The notes beneath the pieces are model-generated. The model did not search any database, was not told the origin of the DNA, and saw only the letters and a list, made by a program, of their open reading frames with translations. A stretch of DNA of 64,000 nt, from positions 18,866 to 82,865 of the forward strand of contig JBBHKE010002622.1 of the NCBI GenBank assembly GCA_037447655.1, in the 5' to 3' direction. Both the position numbers and the translations under genes were made by a program. Shown piece after piece: positions 10,748 to 23,041 of the stretch; within the stretch, counting starts at the first letter, position 1, and each line of letters begins with the position of its first letter. The stretch is from Zygnema cylindricum. Taxonomy: Eukaryota > Streptophyta > Zygnematophyceae > Zygnematales > Zygnemataceae.

Positions 10748-12235
10748 TTGTCAATACTTTGCGACAAGTCGGACCACATTGGCCCACAGTGCTATGCTAA
10801 AAAAGACGTTAAAGATGGAAAAGAGGGTCAGAACAAGCTTTCGGTCATATTCGCGACCATGGTGACCATAACGATTGTTCTGGCAAAAAAAAATTCATGG
10901 CGGGCAGAAGTTGGGAAGAATAAGAGGTTGCTCAGATCTCTTCGTCACCAAACTTTTTGATTGATATGTTAAATAGAGAAAAAAACCTCGAAAGAGAGGG
11001 GATTATAGATTGGTAACGGTCATATCATGTTTATGCGGATGCCAAGTCATTTGACAATATACGCCTTCTAACAATACCAAAACGAAACACTTTTCTATCA
11101 CTAGTGGCCAAGTAATTTTAGTCAGCAAAATTTGTAAGATGCGGTTAGATCTTCCCAAGCAACACTCGTATGGATCCAAATGCAGTATTGAAGATTGGTT
11201 AATGTGCTCTAAATACTTGATGAGTCTTTAAACTTTGTAAACCTGCAAAGTGTTCACTAACGTTGACGCGCGGACGAAAGTGCACATGACTTAGGCGGTT
11301 TTAAGATCTCAAAATTGAGATTAGATTCCTTATTAGAAAACGAGAGGTGATAGATTTAATACACAATCGTCTTTTATGAAAGCGATCAAATATGTGCATT
11401 AATTGATGGTATATTAAGTCAAATATCTAAACAAAAGTTTGGTTTAAGCCTTTGGCATCACCAAATGTATTATATATCCGAGGATAACCTATGTTGAATG
11501 ATACAAAATATATGTATGAGGGGATTGAATTCGCCACCCAAAGGGAAAATCAATGGATCTAAGTGATGGTCAAAGCCGTAAACAATCATCCGATAAAAAA
11601 TACAAAATTTTGCGCCCAACATCTGCTCCAATTGGTACATGTCAATCTATGCTAAAATATAAGTCTTAGAGTCATAGAAGAAACTGATATACGATCATTG
11701 ATGATTTTTTGTGATTTACTTCATTATTCCTCATAAGGAAAGAGTTTGAGGCGTTTGAACAATTTCAATAGTTGCATGTTATAATGGTACGACATGCAAA
11801 GGAAACTAAAGCCAATTATATATTTCAGAACGGAGGCGAATTGATCGTTTTTAATGGGTGTTGTAAACAATAGGGATAAAGCATCTGTGTATCGCACTTT
11901 ACTTCTCAAAATAAATACGGTCATCGTGAGAGAGAGTCAGACTTTACAAAAAATGGTTTGTCTAATGATCCACGGATCCGGACAACAAATTTTCTTTTGG
12001 AGAGATGCGATTTTTATCGTTAACTATATGTGCAATTCTCAACATGTATCGTTCTTTTGTAGTAAACCACCCCATAGGCTTTGGTATTGCCAAAAGTCAA
12101 CTCTCCATCATTTTTTTGAGCCACCGTCTATGTGGATCATCAAAAGTGACGACGTAAATTTGAGGCAAAAAGTTGGTTATAAATATTTGTCGGATATAGT
12201 GCGAATGGTAACCATTCCTGTCTAGAATCCATTTC
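10748..12235 (+). pseudogene. degenerate copia element: gag and integrase remnants
   Basis: A gag zinc-knuckle-like CDKSDHIGPQC lies near 10757. Near 11810 the frame reads NGGE, corresponding to the integrase core. At 11930-12160 it reads RESQTLQKMVCLMIHGSG and FFWRDAIFIVNYMCN, typical of copia integrase after the catalytic Glu. Multiple stops and frameshifts are present. The sequence belongs to a copia lineage different from the dominant one in this window. No LTRs could be assigned. Confidence 0.65.
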
Positions 12236-12395
12236 TGTATACTGTTGAGGAATTCTGAAATGTCAATTTTCCTAAGGATCTTAAATTTGCAATTAAAAAG
12301 GCGGAAAAATTGAAAGAAATCTCATTTTTAATAAGGAAAAGGTTATTACAAGTTTTAAAGAAAACGAGGACTCGGATTAGGACAATAAGTCAAAA
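12236..12395. other. junction region, nothing assigned
   Basis: This short stretch lies between a plus-strand integrase remnant and a minus-strand gag fragment. No feature is recognised. Confidence 0.3.
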
Positions 12396-12399
12396 TTGA

Positions 12400-12600
12400 T
12401 TAGGACATCAAAATCCGATGCGGATACGAAATCCTTAACATTGATATTGATGTCCAAAACGGAAACACTCGAAATTCTCCAAGTCAATTCTACAAATTGT
12501 GCGCAAAGAAGAGAGAGAAAACAAGAGTGGAATTTGTTGTTCTATGCCAATTGGTGTAGGTGGAGCTGCAACATTTGTTGTAGAAGTTGACATTATTAAA
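12400..12600 (-). pseudogene. gag N-terminal fragment of a tandem copia copy
   Basis: Immediately downstream of the left LTR on the minus strand is an ATG followed by STSTTNVAAPPTPIGIEQQ. The corresponding position after the right LTR is also a gag start. The coding part is lost after about 60 codons. The ATG lies only a few bases from the LTR end. Confidence 0.5.
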
Positions 12601-13524
12601 ATAGAAACTAACAAGTATCCTATCAAACAGTTGTTTTCAAGAAACCACAAAGTGCAACCCAGAAGTTGAATTCACACCAAATTAAACACAGATAGAGTAC
12701 ATTTTACACAATAACACTTCCCAAAATCGCAGCTCAATTAACACAGTAAACCATAATACATAGCATCTAGAAGTTCTCTATAAAATGTCTTCTGAATATC
12801 ATAGTCCCAAAACTGGATAGATAAATTTCTCTAAGTCCTAAACTTTATACACTGAGTGAGTGTTAACTGCCCACTTTCAAATCACGCGCATATACGTAGA
12901 ATAGTAATACTGTATTGTGATACGACAAAGTACCTAAAGTGTACGTCACTGTATTGATACTACTTCTAAAACCATAATTGCTACTTGCCGCAAAATAAAC
13001 AATGAAACAATATTTACTAATGCGCTAAACTAAAAACAATTGTCCTCCAAATATTTACAGATACAAACCGTATAATTAATGTTGTCGTCGCTTAGTCAAC
13101 ATTGGTCAAAAAAGTCTAGCCGACTGTAGTCATGTAGTACAAAACTTTTGAGTGCGTACGGTGTACTTTGTCACTTGTGGTCCCTGCTCGAATCGCGTTC
13201 GTCAACTCGATTTGCATCAACGATTCATACTTGATTTCGTACAAGATATTTCTTGGATGTTTTGTTTAGACTCAGTCTGTTCAATTGTGCGAATCCACTC
13301 GTTCGATGTGAGACACATGTATGTGGGCATTGGTGCCATTCCAAAATACTTACACTATCCTGAGGTACCCGACGTGTGTCACGCAAAAAGTACAATACAC
13401 TCTATTGTCCTTCTACTGCAGCAACACTATCAAAGGTAAGTACTACATCTTAAAAAAATATTATAAAACCTAGACCTCCCCTCACAACAGCATTTATTGA
13501 GGACAAAGCTTTCAAAATTCAACA
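12590..13524 (-). repeat. 3' LTR of old copia element
   Basis: On the minus strand it starts TGTTGAATTTTGAAAGC (ending at 13524), preceded by the purine tract AAAGGAG. It aligns along its length with 18060-19044, sharing TAGTCCCAAAACTGGAT and CTTGCCGCAAAATAAAC. The 3' end is approximate. Confidence 0.8.
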
Positions 13525-15160
13525 CTCCTTTAAAGCGTTAGACTTAGTTACTCACTTAGCCCAATAACATCTATATAAAAATGCAAAACTCTAAATTAGG
13601 GATGAGAAGGGCTTTGGTTAACATATCAGCCACCATACGTTCATCCGGTAAATAACACGGTTAATGATTTTAGCAAGCACCTTTACTCAAACAAAATGCA
13701 GTTTGACATCGTTATTTTTACTCTTAAAATGATGACAGGGATTGGAGACAATGACAATGGGTGCCTGGTTTTCACACCAGAAAACCACCAGATGACTTGA
13801 GGTCTTATTTACATGTAGCCAAGTTTGTGCAAAAGAGTTATTTCAAGGCAGAACTTGCTACCATGTATTCAAACTCCATTGTAGACTGACGAGTGACCTT
13901 CTAGAGCTTACTGCTCTAGCAACAAGTTCCATTTCCAATCTATAGGACAAAGTCGATCGTTGATTAACTTCTAGGCATGTCGCTATAGCTAGCGTCGCTC
14001 TAAGTGTGTAATTTCACTTTTCCTCCTCTAAGGACAAGTTTAAGGTTCTTAGTCCCAGCCAAATATCTTAGAAACCTCTTTACAGCTTCTCAAAACCCTC
14101 TTTGTAGCTTCCTATTATGCTTTTTAGGATTTTGGAAATTCCAGCTTAAAACACAACAACAGTTGCAACTTCAGGCCTCGTACAATATATAAAATGAATA
14201 AGGCTCTCAACTACCTGTTTATATGGTTTAGTAGCATAAAATCCTCATACCCCGACTCTAGACTCTCACTGACCATAATACCTGATCACAATCACTTCCC
14301 TCTAATTTTTGGGTGAACTCTATTGGAGTACCGTTTTACCTCATTCGTTTCAAACTATTCCAGCATGTTTTTTATAGCCTCTTTTTGAGTTAGCATGATC
14401 AGCTTCTTGTTTCTATCTCTCTCTAGTTGTAGCCCTAATATATACCTGGCCTCACCAAGGTCTTTCATCTCAAATCGTGATCTTAACGCTGCCTTAATGC
14501 AGTTTATTTCACTCATGGATTTGCTGATAAGTAATAAATCATCTATATATATACATCAATATAAAGTACTCCATCTTTATCCTAGAAGACATATATATAG
14601 TGATCTAAACTAATTCTTTTAAAGCGGAGTCATGTTTGAAACTTATCGAACTTCAAGTTACACTTTCTAGGGGCTTGTTTTAGCCCATACAAGGATTGCA
14701 ACAATTTGCACACCAATCTCTCCTATCCTTTCTCTTCATACATTTCAAGTTGTCGCATATTAATGGTTTCCTCAAGCTCTTTATGCAAAAAGGCAGTCTT
14801 GACATCTATTTGGTGTATTTTTATATTTTCAATTGCCGATTGACTTAACAAAATTTTGAAAGTTGGAAACCTCCCAACACGAGAGAAAGTCTCCTAAAAA
14901 TCAATCATTTTTTTATGATTCTACCCCTTCGCCACAATTCAAGCCTTGTACTTTTCAATGGTGTTGTGCAAGTTTAGCTTCACCTTGAACACCCATTTCA
15001 TGTCGATGGCTTTTTCTGTTTGGAGGATGATCCACAAACTCCTATGTTTAAGCCTATATTATTCACTTCATCTCATCATTTGTCGCGTCAATCCAATGGT
15101 TTATTTTTGGTGATAAAAGGCTTTCCAGATGGTTAGTGGTTCACCTGAGGCGGTAAAGTA
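13525..15160 (-). pseudogene. copia RT and RNase H remnants
   Basis: On the minus strand the frames contain RFEMKDLGEARYILGLQLER (about 14450), IHQIDVKTAFLHKELEE (about 14800), SLYGLKQAPR (about 14690), the degraded catalytic region YIDDLL (about 14550), and RNase H traces SDASYSD (about 13985) and MVADMLTKAL (about 13640). Stops and frameshifts occur throughout. Confidence 0.75.
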
Positions 15161-15241
15161 GGCAAAGTGTAAACTTGATTGCAGACGGCTACTGGATCTT
15201 TTTCCCCATAAATTTTGAGGCTGAAACAGATGGATTCCTAC

Positions 15242-15566
15242 CATTCTGTGTCTGTCTGGTAATTGTGTCTGTCTGGTAATTGTTTATGCAGGCTTCGACA
15301 TCAGTTCAAGCACCGATTAAACCGTTGGAGGAGTCGCAAGAACCGTTGGAGGAGTCGGAAGATCTGAAGAAACAGTCTCTTGTTTGTGCAGGCTTGGACA
15401 TCGGTTCAAGCACCGATTAAACCGTTGGAGGAGTCGCAAGAACCGTTGGAGGAGTCGGAAGATCTGAAGAAACAGTCTCTTGTTTGTGCAGGCTTGGACA
15501 TCGGTTCAAGCTTCGAATAAACCGTTGGAGGAGCCGGAAGATCTTAAGAAACAGTCTCTATAAGCG
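15242..15566. repeat. about 100-bp tandem repeat inside copia interior
   Basis: Three units of about 99-100 bp (15282-15380, 15381-15480, 15481-15566) share AAACCGTTGGAGGAGTC and GAAACAGTCTCT; the third has an internal deletion. Just upstream TGTCTGTCTGGTAATTG is itself duplicated (about 15248-15281). The array replaces the hinge between integrase and RT in this dead element. Confidence 0.85.
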
Positions 15567-15659
15567 GAGGCTATTGTACGTGAAAATAAGTCGTCTTTTT
15601 GATGTCTAAAATCACATATTCTTGCACTTTGTGTTGTTGTGGTTGGTGTATCACTTTGA

Positions 15660-16898
15660 ACAGATCAACCAATTTCTCTTCATCTTTTAAAATTATGTTT
15701 ATCTAGAACAAATAATTTATACTCTTTTGAGATATCATCATATCCCATGAGAATACCCTTTAATCCTTTACGCTCCATTTTCCAAGTGTTTTGAGATGTG
15801 TTTAGGATGAAGCACTTACTGCCAAATACTTTGAAATGACTGACTTCAGGTTTCCTGCCTGTCCATAACACATATAAAGTTGTACTAACTGACCTGACCC
15901 AATCATGTTTCTAATGTAAATTGCATAGGTAAGAGCTTCAACCCATAATTTTAGATCCACATTTTTATCTGGAAGCATAAACCTAACACTTTTTGTAACC
16001 GTTCTATTTAGTCTTTAAAAGGCACCATTTTGTTGAGGTGTATAACAAACTGTCAATTAATGACTAAAACCATCATGGAGAACAACTGTTCAAATTCATT
16101 TGACGTAACACCATCTTGGAGAAGAAACTGTTCAAATTCCTTTGACGTGTATTCCCCTCCATGGTCCGGTCTGATCTCCAAAATCGGAACCCCATGTAGT
16201 TTTTTCGCCCAAGCTTTGTAGTGTTTGAAGTGTTCGAACACATCAATCTTTTCTTTCATGAAATATACTTTAGTGAATCTGAAGAAATCATCACTAAAGG
16301 TAACCATAAAGCGTACCTTGCAAGCAGTTGGCACTTGAGCAAGTTTGACAACATCAAAATGGAAAAGCTGTAACAGTTCGTTTGACCGGTGTTTGAATTA
16401 TTGGGGAAATGGTTGTCTTTGTCTTTTTCCCAAAGAGCAGCCATCACAAATTGTAACTAGCTGATTTGTGAGGGAAACACCTTCTACTTTGCCATCATTT
16501 ACGATTTTCTTCAAACTATCATAGTTTGTATGTCCTGATCACTTATGCCATAACTCATTTTCGGACATAACACTTGAGTAGAGAACATCATTTTCCTTAT
16601 ATTCAGCCATATCTATGCGGTACATTTTCCTGGCATCCCTACTTCGTGTAAGTTTTACCTTTCCTAGCTTGTTAACAACTCGACTACCCCCTTTAAGGGT
16701 GACCTCAAAACCTTTGCTTTCAACCAAAGATGTGTAAAACATATTTTTTTTAACGTCTCCCACATACAAAACATTGTGAAAAGTCCTTTCAACTAACTTC
16801 CCTCCCACATCAACTAGCAAAGAAACATTACCCTGAGCACTAGTTTCGACACTCATGCCAAAATTATTGTAGAAATAATTTGCAAGTGTTGCTTTCAT
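15660..16898 (-). pseudogene. copia protease-tail and integrase remnant
   Basis: The minus-strand frame at 16898-16539 reads through the protease C-terminal region (FHNVLYVGDVKKNMFYTSL) to SENELWHK of the GAG-pre-integrase domain. 16447-16053 carries CDGCSLGK and the core RPDHGGEYTSKEFEQF. 15871-15680 is the integrase C-terminal part (GRKPEVSHFKVFGSKCF). Frames are broken between these blocks. It is a copia lineage distinct from the main family. Confidence 0.78.
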
Positions 16899-17179
16899 AT
16901 AAGTAAAAATGGCTTTGTTTCAGCACATGTGAGTTTAGGATCATGTGTCCATGATCCATCCGACGTCCTTTGAGCCCTCCATTGCTGCCGCCATGGCGAA
17001 TTACTCCGTTTCTTCCTGCACAATGAAACTCAAAGACTCACCATCTTGGATAGCAGAAGCCAAAACTCAAAGACTCATCATCTTTGCTAGGAGAAGCCAA
17101 AAGTCATAGACTCATCATCTTGGCTGGCAGAAGCCAAAAAATAGTGCGTTGTTTTGTGATTGATTTCCTAAAAAACCTT

Positions 17180-18059
17180 TGTTAAACTGACTTTTCTGCC
17201 ACGCAGGCTTGTACAATCCTTTTTATTTGCCTTATACCTTTTTAAGTTTTGGACAGTATTTTTATCCATGACCTCTTTATGACCAATAAAAACATGCAAT
17301 AGAGGACTGTCTATTTTGGCCTCGATTATATTGTTTAAACTGACCTTGATTTTGATTTAATTGATTCCTTTGCTGATTAAACTGATTTTTTGATTGATTA
17401 AACATTTTTTTTTTCATAGTCTGTGCTAAAAGCTTCTACCTGCTTTTCTCCATTTAAGATTTTAGACGTAGCTTCCTCTTCTAATATATGATTGATGGCT
17501 AACTATAGTGTCGAGCTAGACTTATCATGTTGTTTCACCTTAACAGATGCATATTTCATACTACTAAGAACACCCCTCATGAGAAATACAACCTGTTGGA
17601 ATTCACGAAAAGTACTAGGAGCACGGTCATGTGCATCGATAAGAGTGCAAAAATTGTCGCTATACTCCGCCATCGTCCCCCCCGAGTACTTCTAATCCCA
17701 TATTTCCCCTGCCAAAAGAAGTTCACATTGAATATTCGCCTACTTATTAGACGCCTTGAGTGACTTCCAAATATCAATCACTTTTTTCATCTTGAGGCGT
17801 GACATAACTATATTCTCCGATACACATAGCTTCAAAGGAATACGAGTCTGCGAATTCATTTTTGCCCATGTCGTATCTGCTTCATCAAGTGATCCATCCA
17901 CTATATTCAATAAATTTACAATTTTAAAACAAGATTCCACCATATCCGCCCAATAACCATACTTTTGTCCTTTAAAGATAAGAATTCTTGAGAAGGGCTT
18001 ATAAGCTGTTGTTTAATGACAACTAACCCAGGTGGAGATCCAGCAGTAGTTGGTGAATT
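17180..18059 (-). pseudogene. copia gag remnant
   Basis: After the 5' LTR the minus strand reads FKGQKYGYWADMVESCFK, the usual copia gag start region (F-x-G-x-x-Y-x-x-W), then ENIVMSRLKMKKVIDIWKSL. A zinc-knuckle-like region lies near 17250. Several stops occur. Confidence 0.7.
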
Positions 18060-19044
18060 TCATACGATTAAACTAGAAGCCAACAAGTATCATATCAAAC
18101 AAATGTTTTCAAGACAAAAGAAAGTGTAACCCAAAGGTCCAATTCACACCAATTTAAACATAGATATAGTGCACTATACACACTGATACTTCCCAAAATT
18201 GCAGCTTAATTGACCTTGTAAACTATAAAACATAACATCTGGAAGTTCTCGATAAGATGTCCTCAAGATATCATAGTCCCAAAACTGGATGGATGAATTT
18301 CTCTAAGTCCTAAACTTTATACATTGAGTGAGTGTCAACTGCTCACTGTGTGTTAACTACTCATTGTGTGTTAACTGCTCACTGTAAAATTAGGTGCCTA
18401 CACTTGGAATAGTATAATAGTACTGTACTCTAATACAACAAAGGACCTAAAGTGTATGTTAATGTACTTATACTACATCCAAAACCCTAATTGCTGCTTG
18501 CCGCAAAATAAACAATGAAACAATATTTACCAATGCGCTAAACTACAAACAATTGTTCTCCAATTATGCACGGATACAAACCGTACAATTAATGTTGTCG
18601 TCACTTAGTCAGCATTGGTCACAAAAGTCCAGCTGACTATGGTCATGTAGCACGAAAAACTCATGTGTGCGTACGACATACTTTATCACTTGTGGTCCCT
18701 GCTTGAATCGTGTCCATTGACTTGATTTGCATCAGCAATTCATACTTGAACTCGTACAAGACATTTCTCGGATGTTTAGCTCATACTCAGTCTGTCCGAT
18801 TTTGCGAATCTGTTCGTTCAATGTGTGACACATGTATGTGGCCGTCTGTGCCATTCCAAAATACCTCTCCTATCCTCAAGTGTCGATGCATGTCCTTGTA
18901 GAAGTACAATACACTTTATTGTCTTTCTACTACTGTAACACAATGAAAGGTAAGTATAACATATGACTCAGCCAAAAATATTTGAAGTCTTATAGCTCCC
19001 CTCACAACCACATCTACTGAGGACAAAACTTTTAAAATTCAATA
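18060..19044 (-). repeat. 5' LTR of old copia element
   Basis: It aligns with 12590-13524. The terminal TGTTGAA has mutated (TATTGAA on the minus strand, ending at 19044). A GCTCACTGTGTGTTAACT subrepeat near 18342-18380 is unique to this copy. Confidence 0.78.
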
Positions 19045-19320
19045 GAGTTTGGTCATTGAAGTGTCTAAGAAAGACAACTGGAAAGAAATCGGCTCGGTAT
19101 CAATCGATAAAAATGTGAAGATGTGGAGAATACTTATTATTTCATTTTCGACATCGAAACATGAGAAATTCCTCTTATTATAATCAATATGCAAAAATTT
19201 GGACAACGACCCACAATCGTACGCTAAATCTTGGAGATCGTAAGATTAGGAGACAAAGTGGAAGCTAACATGGAAGTACGGACTCGAATGTGTCATTGAT
19301 AAACATATACATAAGAAGGT
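19045..19320. other. unassigned
   Basis: No gene or repeat is recognised between the old LTR and the plus-strand RT remnant. Part may belong to the latter element. Confidence 0.3.
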
Positions 19321-20511
19321 ACGCTAGCCGTAACTGGAGAAAAAAAGACTGACTTCAAATTGGTATTTAAAAAAAAACAAGGACTTCAGGTGAGAAAAAT
19401 AAAACACGTCTTGTATATAAAGGTTTTTGAACAAAAAAAATGTTGGATGATACCAAATCTTACAAACCGGTGGTAAATTTGATTCTTTGACAATGATCAA
19501 CGCAATTCTTGAGGCTAGAAAGACGCACGTACATCAAAAAGATGTAGAATTTCTTTATCTAATTAGGAGAAATCAAGAAGAAGAAGTTTGTGTAAAGGTC
19601 TCGCAGGCAATGTTGTTGCGAGAAAAGAAAGCATGACATCTGTGAAATCCTCTCTACGGATTGAAGCGAGCGCCGCGATTATGGTACCATACCTTGCACA
19701 GAGTTTCATAAGAGTTTGAATTCGTCCGTAACATATCGAATTCAGTCGTCTATGTAAAAAAAGAAGTTGAATAGGTGATATTTTGAATTTGTGCTAACAA
19801 TTTCCAAATGAATTTGGCGACCTTGGAAAATATTATCAAATTGAAGGCTCTTTTATGTATATATTTTTTTAAGGTAACAAACCTTTCGAACGTCGTTGAC
19901 ATTTTAGAAATTCATGTGATTTGTCACCCGAATGTTCATACCAAACTGAGTGAAGCTCAACAGTGTAAGGCAATTTTAACCCGTTTCGCTACGATGATGC
20001 TAATCGGTTTTTACATCATTAGATTCTAAGATGCAATATTGAGAGTGTGATTAGAAAGTGACACTTGAGGTGCCACATTGTGAGGCTATCTGTTGTAAGT
20101 CTGTATTGCTGAGCGCTAAAGAAGTCCCAAGCTAAAGAAGTCCCTCTAGGATCACTATTTTGCCAGAACACTTGATATCGGTTTAGTTTAAAAATGGGAG
20201 TTTTCAATCAAAGTGGCGCTTTGAAGGTTGTTACGTAGAGTATGATTTCCATGGCACTTGTGGGAAATCTAATTTTTCACAAGCCCACAAAACACATCCG
20301 TATTCGATGGCATTTTGTGGATGATGCTATCACAACGAAAGTGGTGGAATTTTCGCACTTGTTAATTTTGGAGGAAGTCGCAGATTCACAGACTAAGTCG
20401 GCTCTCTATGACGTATTGTGGAAGGGACACCCAGATTTCGGTTGTTTTGATTCGGAGCCGATTCACACTATTAGAGGGGGAATATTTTGTTATATAGTAG
20501 AATCGATTTGA
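19320..20511 (+). pseudogene. degenerate copia RT and RNase H
   Basis: Frames read RLVYKGF (about 19412), the region after the catalytic site with NVVDILEIHVICHPNVHTKL (about 19885-19955), and an RNase H end KHIRIRWHFVDDAITTKVVE (about 20294-20353). These match copia pol of yet another lineage. Stops and indels are common. A purine-rich AGAGGGGGAA at about 20474 may be the old polypurine tract. Confidence 0.65.
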
Positions 20512-21497
20512 CGTTGAATCGCACCAGCGCAAACGTATTGGGTTCAATGTACGATTATTGGTTTGGTTTGAGACTGTATTGATTGTTTGTGTACAAACCT
20601 TATATAGCGTAATGGTACTATTTTACTTTTGTTTGTATTGTTGGTGTCAAATAGTTGGAGAACATTTGCACGTTTAATGTACCTTTTAGTAATTTTGTCA
20701 AGATGTAGAATTGCGTATGAGTAGTGGACATGTAGAGGGAGAGAGAAAGACTTGTATTATTATAAAATAAATTTGGTGAGAAATTATAAAATTTTGTTGG
20801 AACTCTGTCTTAACCTTCGGGTGATTTTACATATGTTTCCACTTCTATGAGAGTGCATTCTATTTTATTTTTTACCCTATTTGTATTCTGATCCTTATAG
20901 AACGTCCACCAACTAGAGGACCACGTCAAAGACAAAGACATAAACCCGAAACACAATGGTGCATTATATCATATAAAATATTAAGTAGTGCACACAAAAT
21001 AACTAGAACGCATACATAACAAAAATCCAATTACACAGATGCAAACCCGACTAATATGGCGTGTAAAATACAAGATTTTTCATCACTGCCATCAAACTCA
21101 TTGATGCACATACATCCCACCAAAATCCCTAAGTCGCTTAACATTTCCGTCCATGTATAATTTTTGTGGCATCGCACATAACCTTGTATTTGGCTTCCTT
21201 AGAGCTCAAAATAACTATCTGTTAGAGACGTGAAACAAAACAAACTACCACACCAACAAATACAAAGACACACTCGGCCATAAAAAAATTGGAATAAAAG
21301 TCTCCATCCCAATCTGTACCACAATACCTGAAACCCTCCGATGTTCTTGAAAGCAAACAAAACACAAGACCCAAACTTACGTTTCCCACGAAGTATATAA
21401 AAATCCTTTTTACGGCCTCCGGCACAAACACAGTTGTGAAAACATGGATTATTAAGTCTTAGCATCTACACAATTCTTACCTTTGAAAGATTGTTAG
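20512..21497. other. unassigned
   Basis: This may include a decayed 3' LTR of the preceding remnant. The open frame at 21199-21465 (minus) has no recognisable domain. Confidence 0.3.
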
Positions 21498-21695
21498 GTG
21501 GGGCCCTCTCGGGTGGGCCCTCTCGTTTCCCTTAAGGTGAGATCATCAAATATACTAATTAAGGCGACCCAAAACGTAGGACAAAACCCCTTGAAAGATC
21601 TGCTAAACTCAATCCTGGCAAATGTAAGCCATGAACTACATACTCCACTCAATACAATTATCGGATTTTTAGAAACGATTTTATCTGCGACCTAA
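21498..21695 (+). pseudogene. histidine-kinase H-box-like fragment
   Basis: The frame includes ILANVSHELHTPLNTIIGF, a close match to the phosphoacceptor H-box of HisKA domains (consensus F-x-A-N-x-SHE-x-RTPL-N-x-I-x-G). The predicted phosphoacceptor His is present; the usual Arg after E-L is His. The frame stops soon after and no ATP-binding (HATPase) motifs are visible nearby. It could be a single exon, a pseudogene fragment, or transferred organellar or bacterial DNA. Function in this copy is unlikely. Confidence 0.4.
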
Positions 21696-22070
21696 GGAAA
21701 ATTAGAAAGCACCCAATATAAAGATTCAAAAGCGGTATAAAGCAGTAATATCAAAAAGGGAAGTAATGAATTTACAAGGCTAATAGTAACAACCACCGAA
21801 CTATATAAAATCTCTACCGGTTCATCTATTAATCGAAGAGGCATCAAAGCCCTAATATTGGATTAATTGCAGGTTAAGTCACGCTTCCGCATTTCCCTTG
21901 ATGGGTTTATTTTGGAGAGTTATATTTTTTTACTAGTAAATGAATGCTCGTTACATGGGTGTAGACCATCTCTTGCGTTATCATGCATGTCTATCATGCG
22001 CGTTTATCATGCTCGTTTATCATGCCCGTTACACACACATGGACCGAGTCTTGTTTATCAAAACTTATAA
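21696..22070. other. 13-bp tandem repeat, otherwise unassigned
   Basis: Four units of the type TATCATGCNCGTT lie at about 21979-22031. Nothing else is recognised. Confidence 0.6.
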
Positions 22071-22977
22071 GGGCACTTTTCCATGTAACCGAAACTTAAT
22101 CTTGTAACTTTGTTTTTTAGCAACGGTTTTTGTACTTCTTTCAAAGCTTTCCGCTATAACGCAATAAAATCGTTACTTTAAATTGTGACAGATGAAAACG
22201 TGGGTGTAATTTGTGACGGTTGTAGACAATTACAAAACTCGCGACGATTGATGACGTTTACAAAATAGCGACAGTTGTAAACATCTAGTTTTTTGTGACT
22301 TTGTCAATGTTAGGGGTTTGTGACATTTTGACGTCATGCTCACTATAATAGCGTTGACGTAACTAATCTCAAAACTTTACGTCTTGGTTTCCCGGTTTTG
22401 TTTTTTCGTCCTTTCTCACTCTACTTACCATCAAAATATGTCGTAAAACAGTCAAAAGTAATATTTTTTAGAGATCTTTTATTTGATACCATTATTGCTT
22501 TTTTTCATTGGAAGAATTGTGTGATAGACGCGGTAGTGAAAAAGGGAGAGAGAAAGAGAAGCATTCATGGACTTCGCTTTTGTGGAATGGCATCCGTTGC
22601 TCGAGACCCCTCCACGGCCCCTGCTTGGAAAAAAGTCCGTACATGTTAAAAATATAGATTGGTTTTTTTTGGTACTCCGTCAAAAACATTCGATGCGTGC
22701 CACAACGTTTGTTTATTCGTTCACATCACGAAACTTTAGTTAAAATCACCTCGCGTGGTGATTTGAGTAAAAGTTTGAAGATGAGCTAGAGGGACGCGAA
22801 AGTGGGTCGAAATACGTTAGACGACAAACAACAATACATCTAAAGTTTCAAAGTGACGCATATTGTACTGTGGTAATTTCAATTTTTTGGTACAGCTACG
22901 GATTTTCTCGTTGAGGGTTAAGTTTTGGAGGAAAAAAACAAAACAAAACCCTAACTTTATCACATAGGAAAGTGCCC
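22071..22977 (+). mobile_element. Harbinger-like MITE, copy 1
   Basis: The element begins GGGCACTTTTCC and ends GGAAAGTGCCC, giving about 11-bp terminal inverted repeats with one mismatch, total 907 bp. The flanks TAA (left) and TAT (right) fit a decayed 3-bp TSD. It aligns through its length with the reverse complement of 24158-25122. No transposase is encoded. Internal GTGACGGTTGTAGAC-like subrepeats are present. Confidence 0.7.
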
Positions 22978-23041
22978 TATGTAATATTGTACTATTTAAG
23001 ACGTCCGTACAGACATTTGTAGACACGAACCATAATAACAC

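Larger units (their letters stand above)
12400..19044 (-). mobile_element. old copia element with both LTRs, followed by a second gag start
   Basis: Reading the minus strand: a 5' LTR (about 18060-19044), a decayed gag-pol interior (18059 down to 13525), and a 3' LTR (about 12590-13524). A second gag start follows directly (about 12600 down to 12400). A gag start after both LTRs means this was once LTR-internal-LTR-internal, i.e. a tandem with a shared LTR. The LTRs are clearly diverged and the pol is full of stops, so the insertion is old. Confidence 0.8.
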
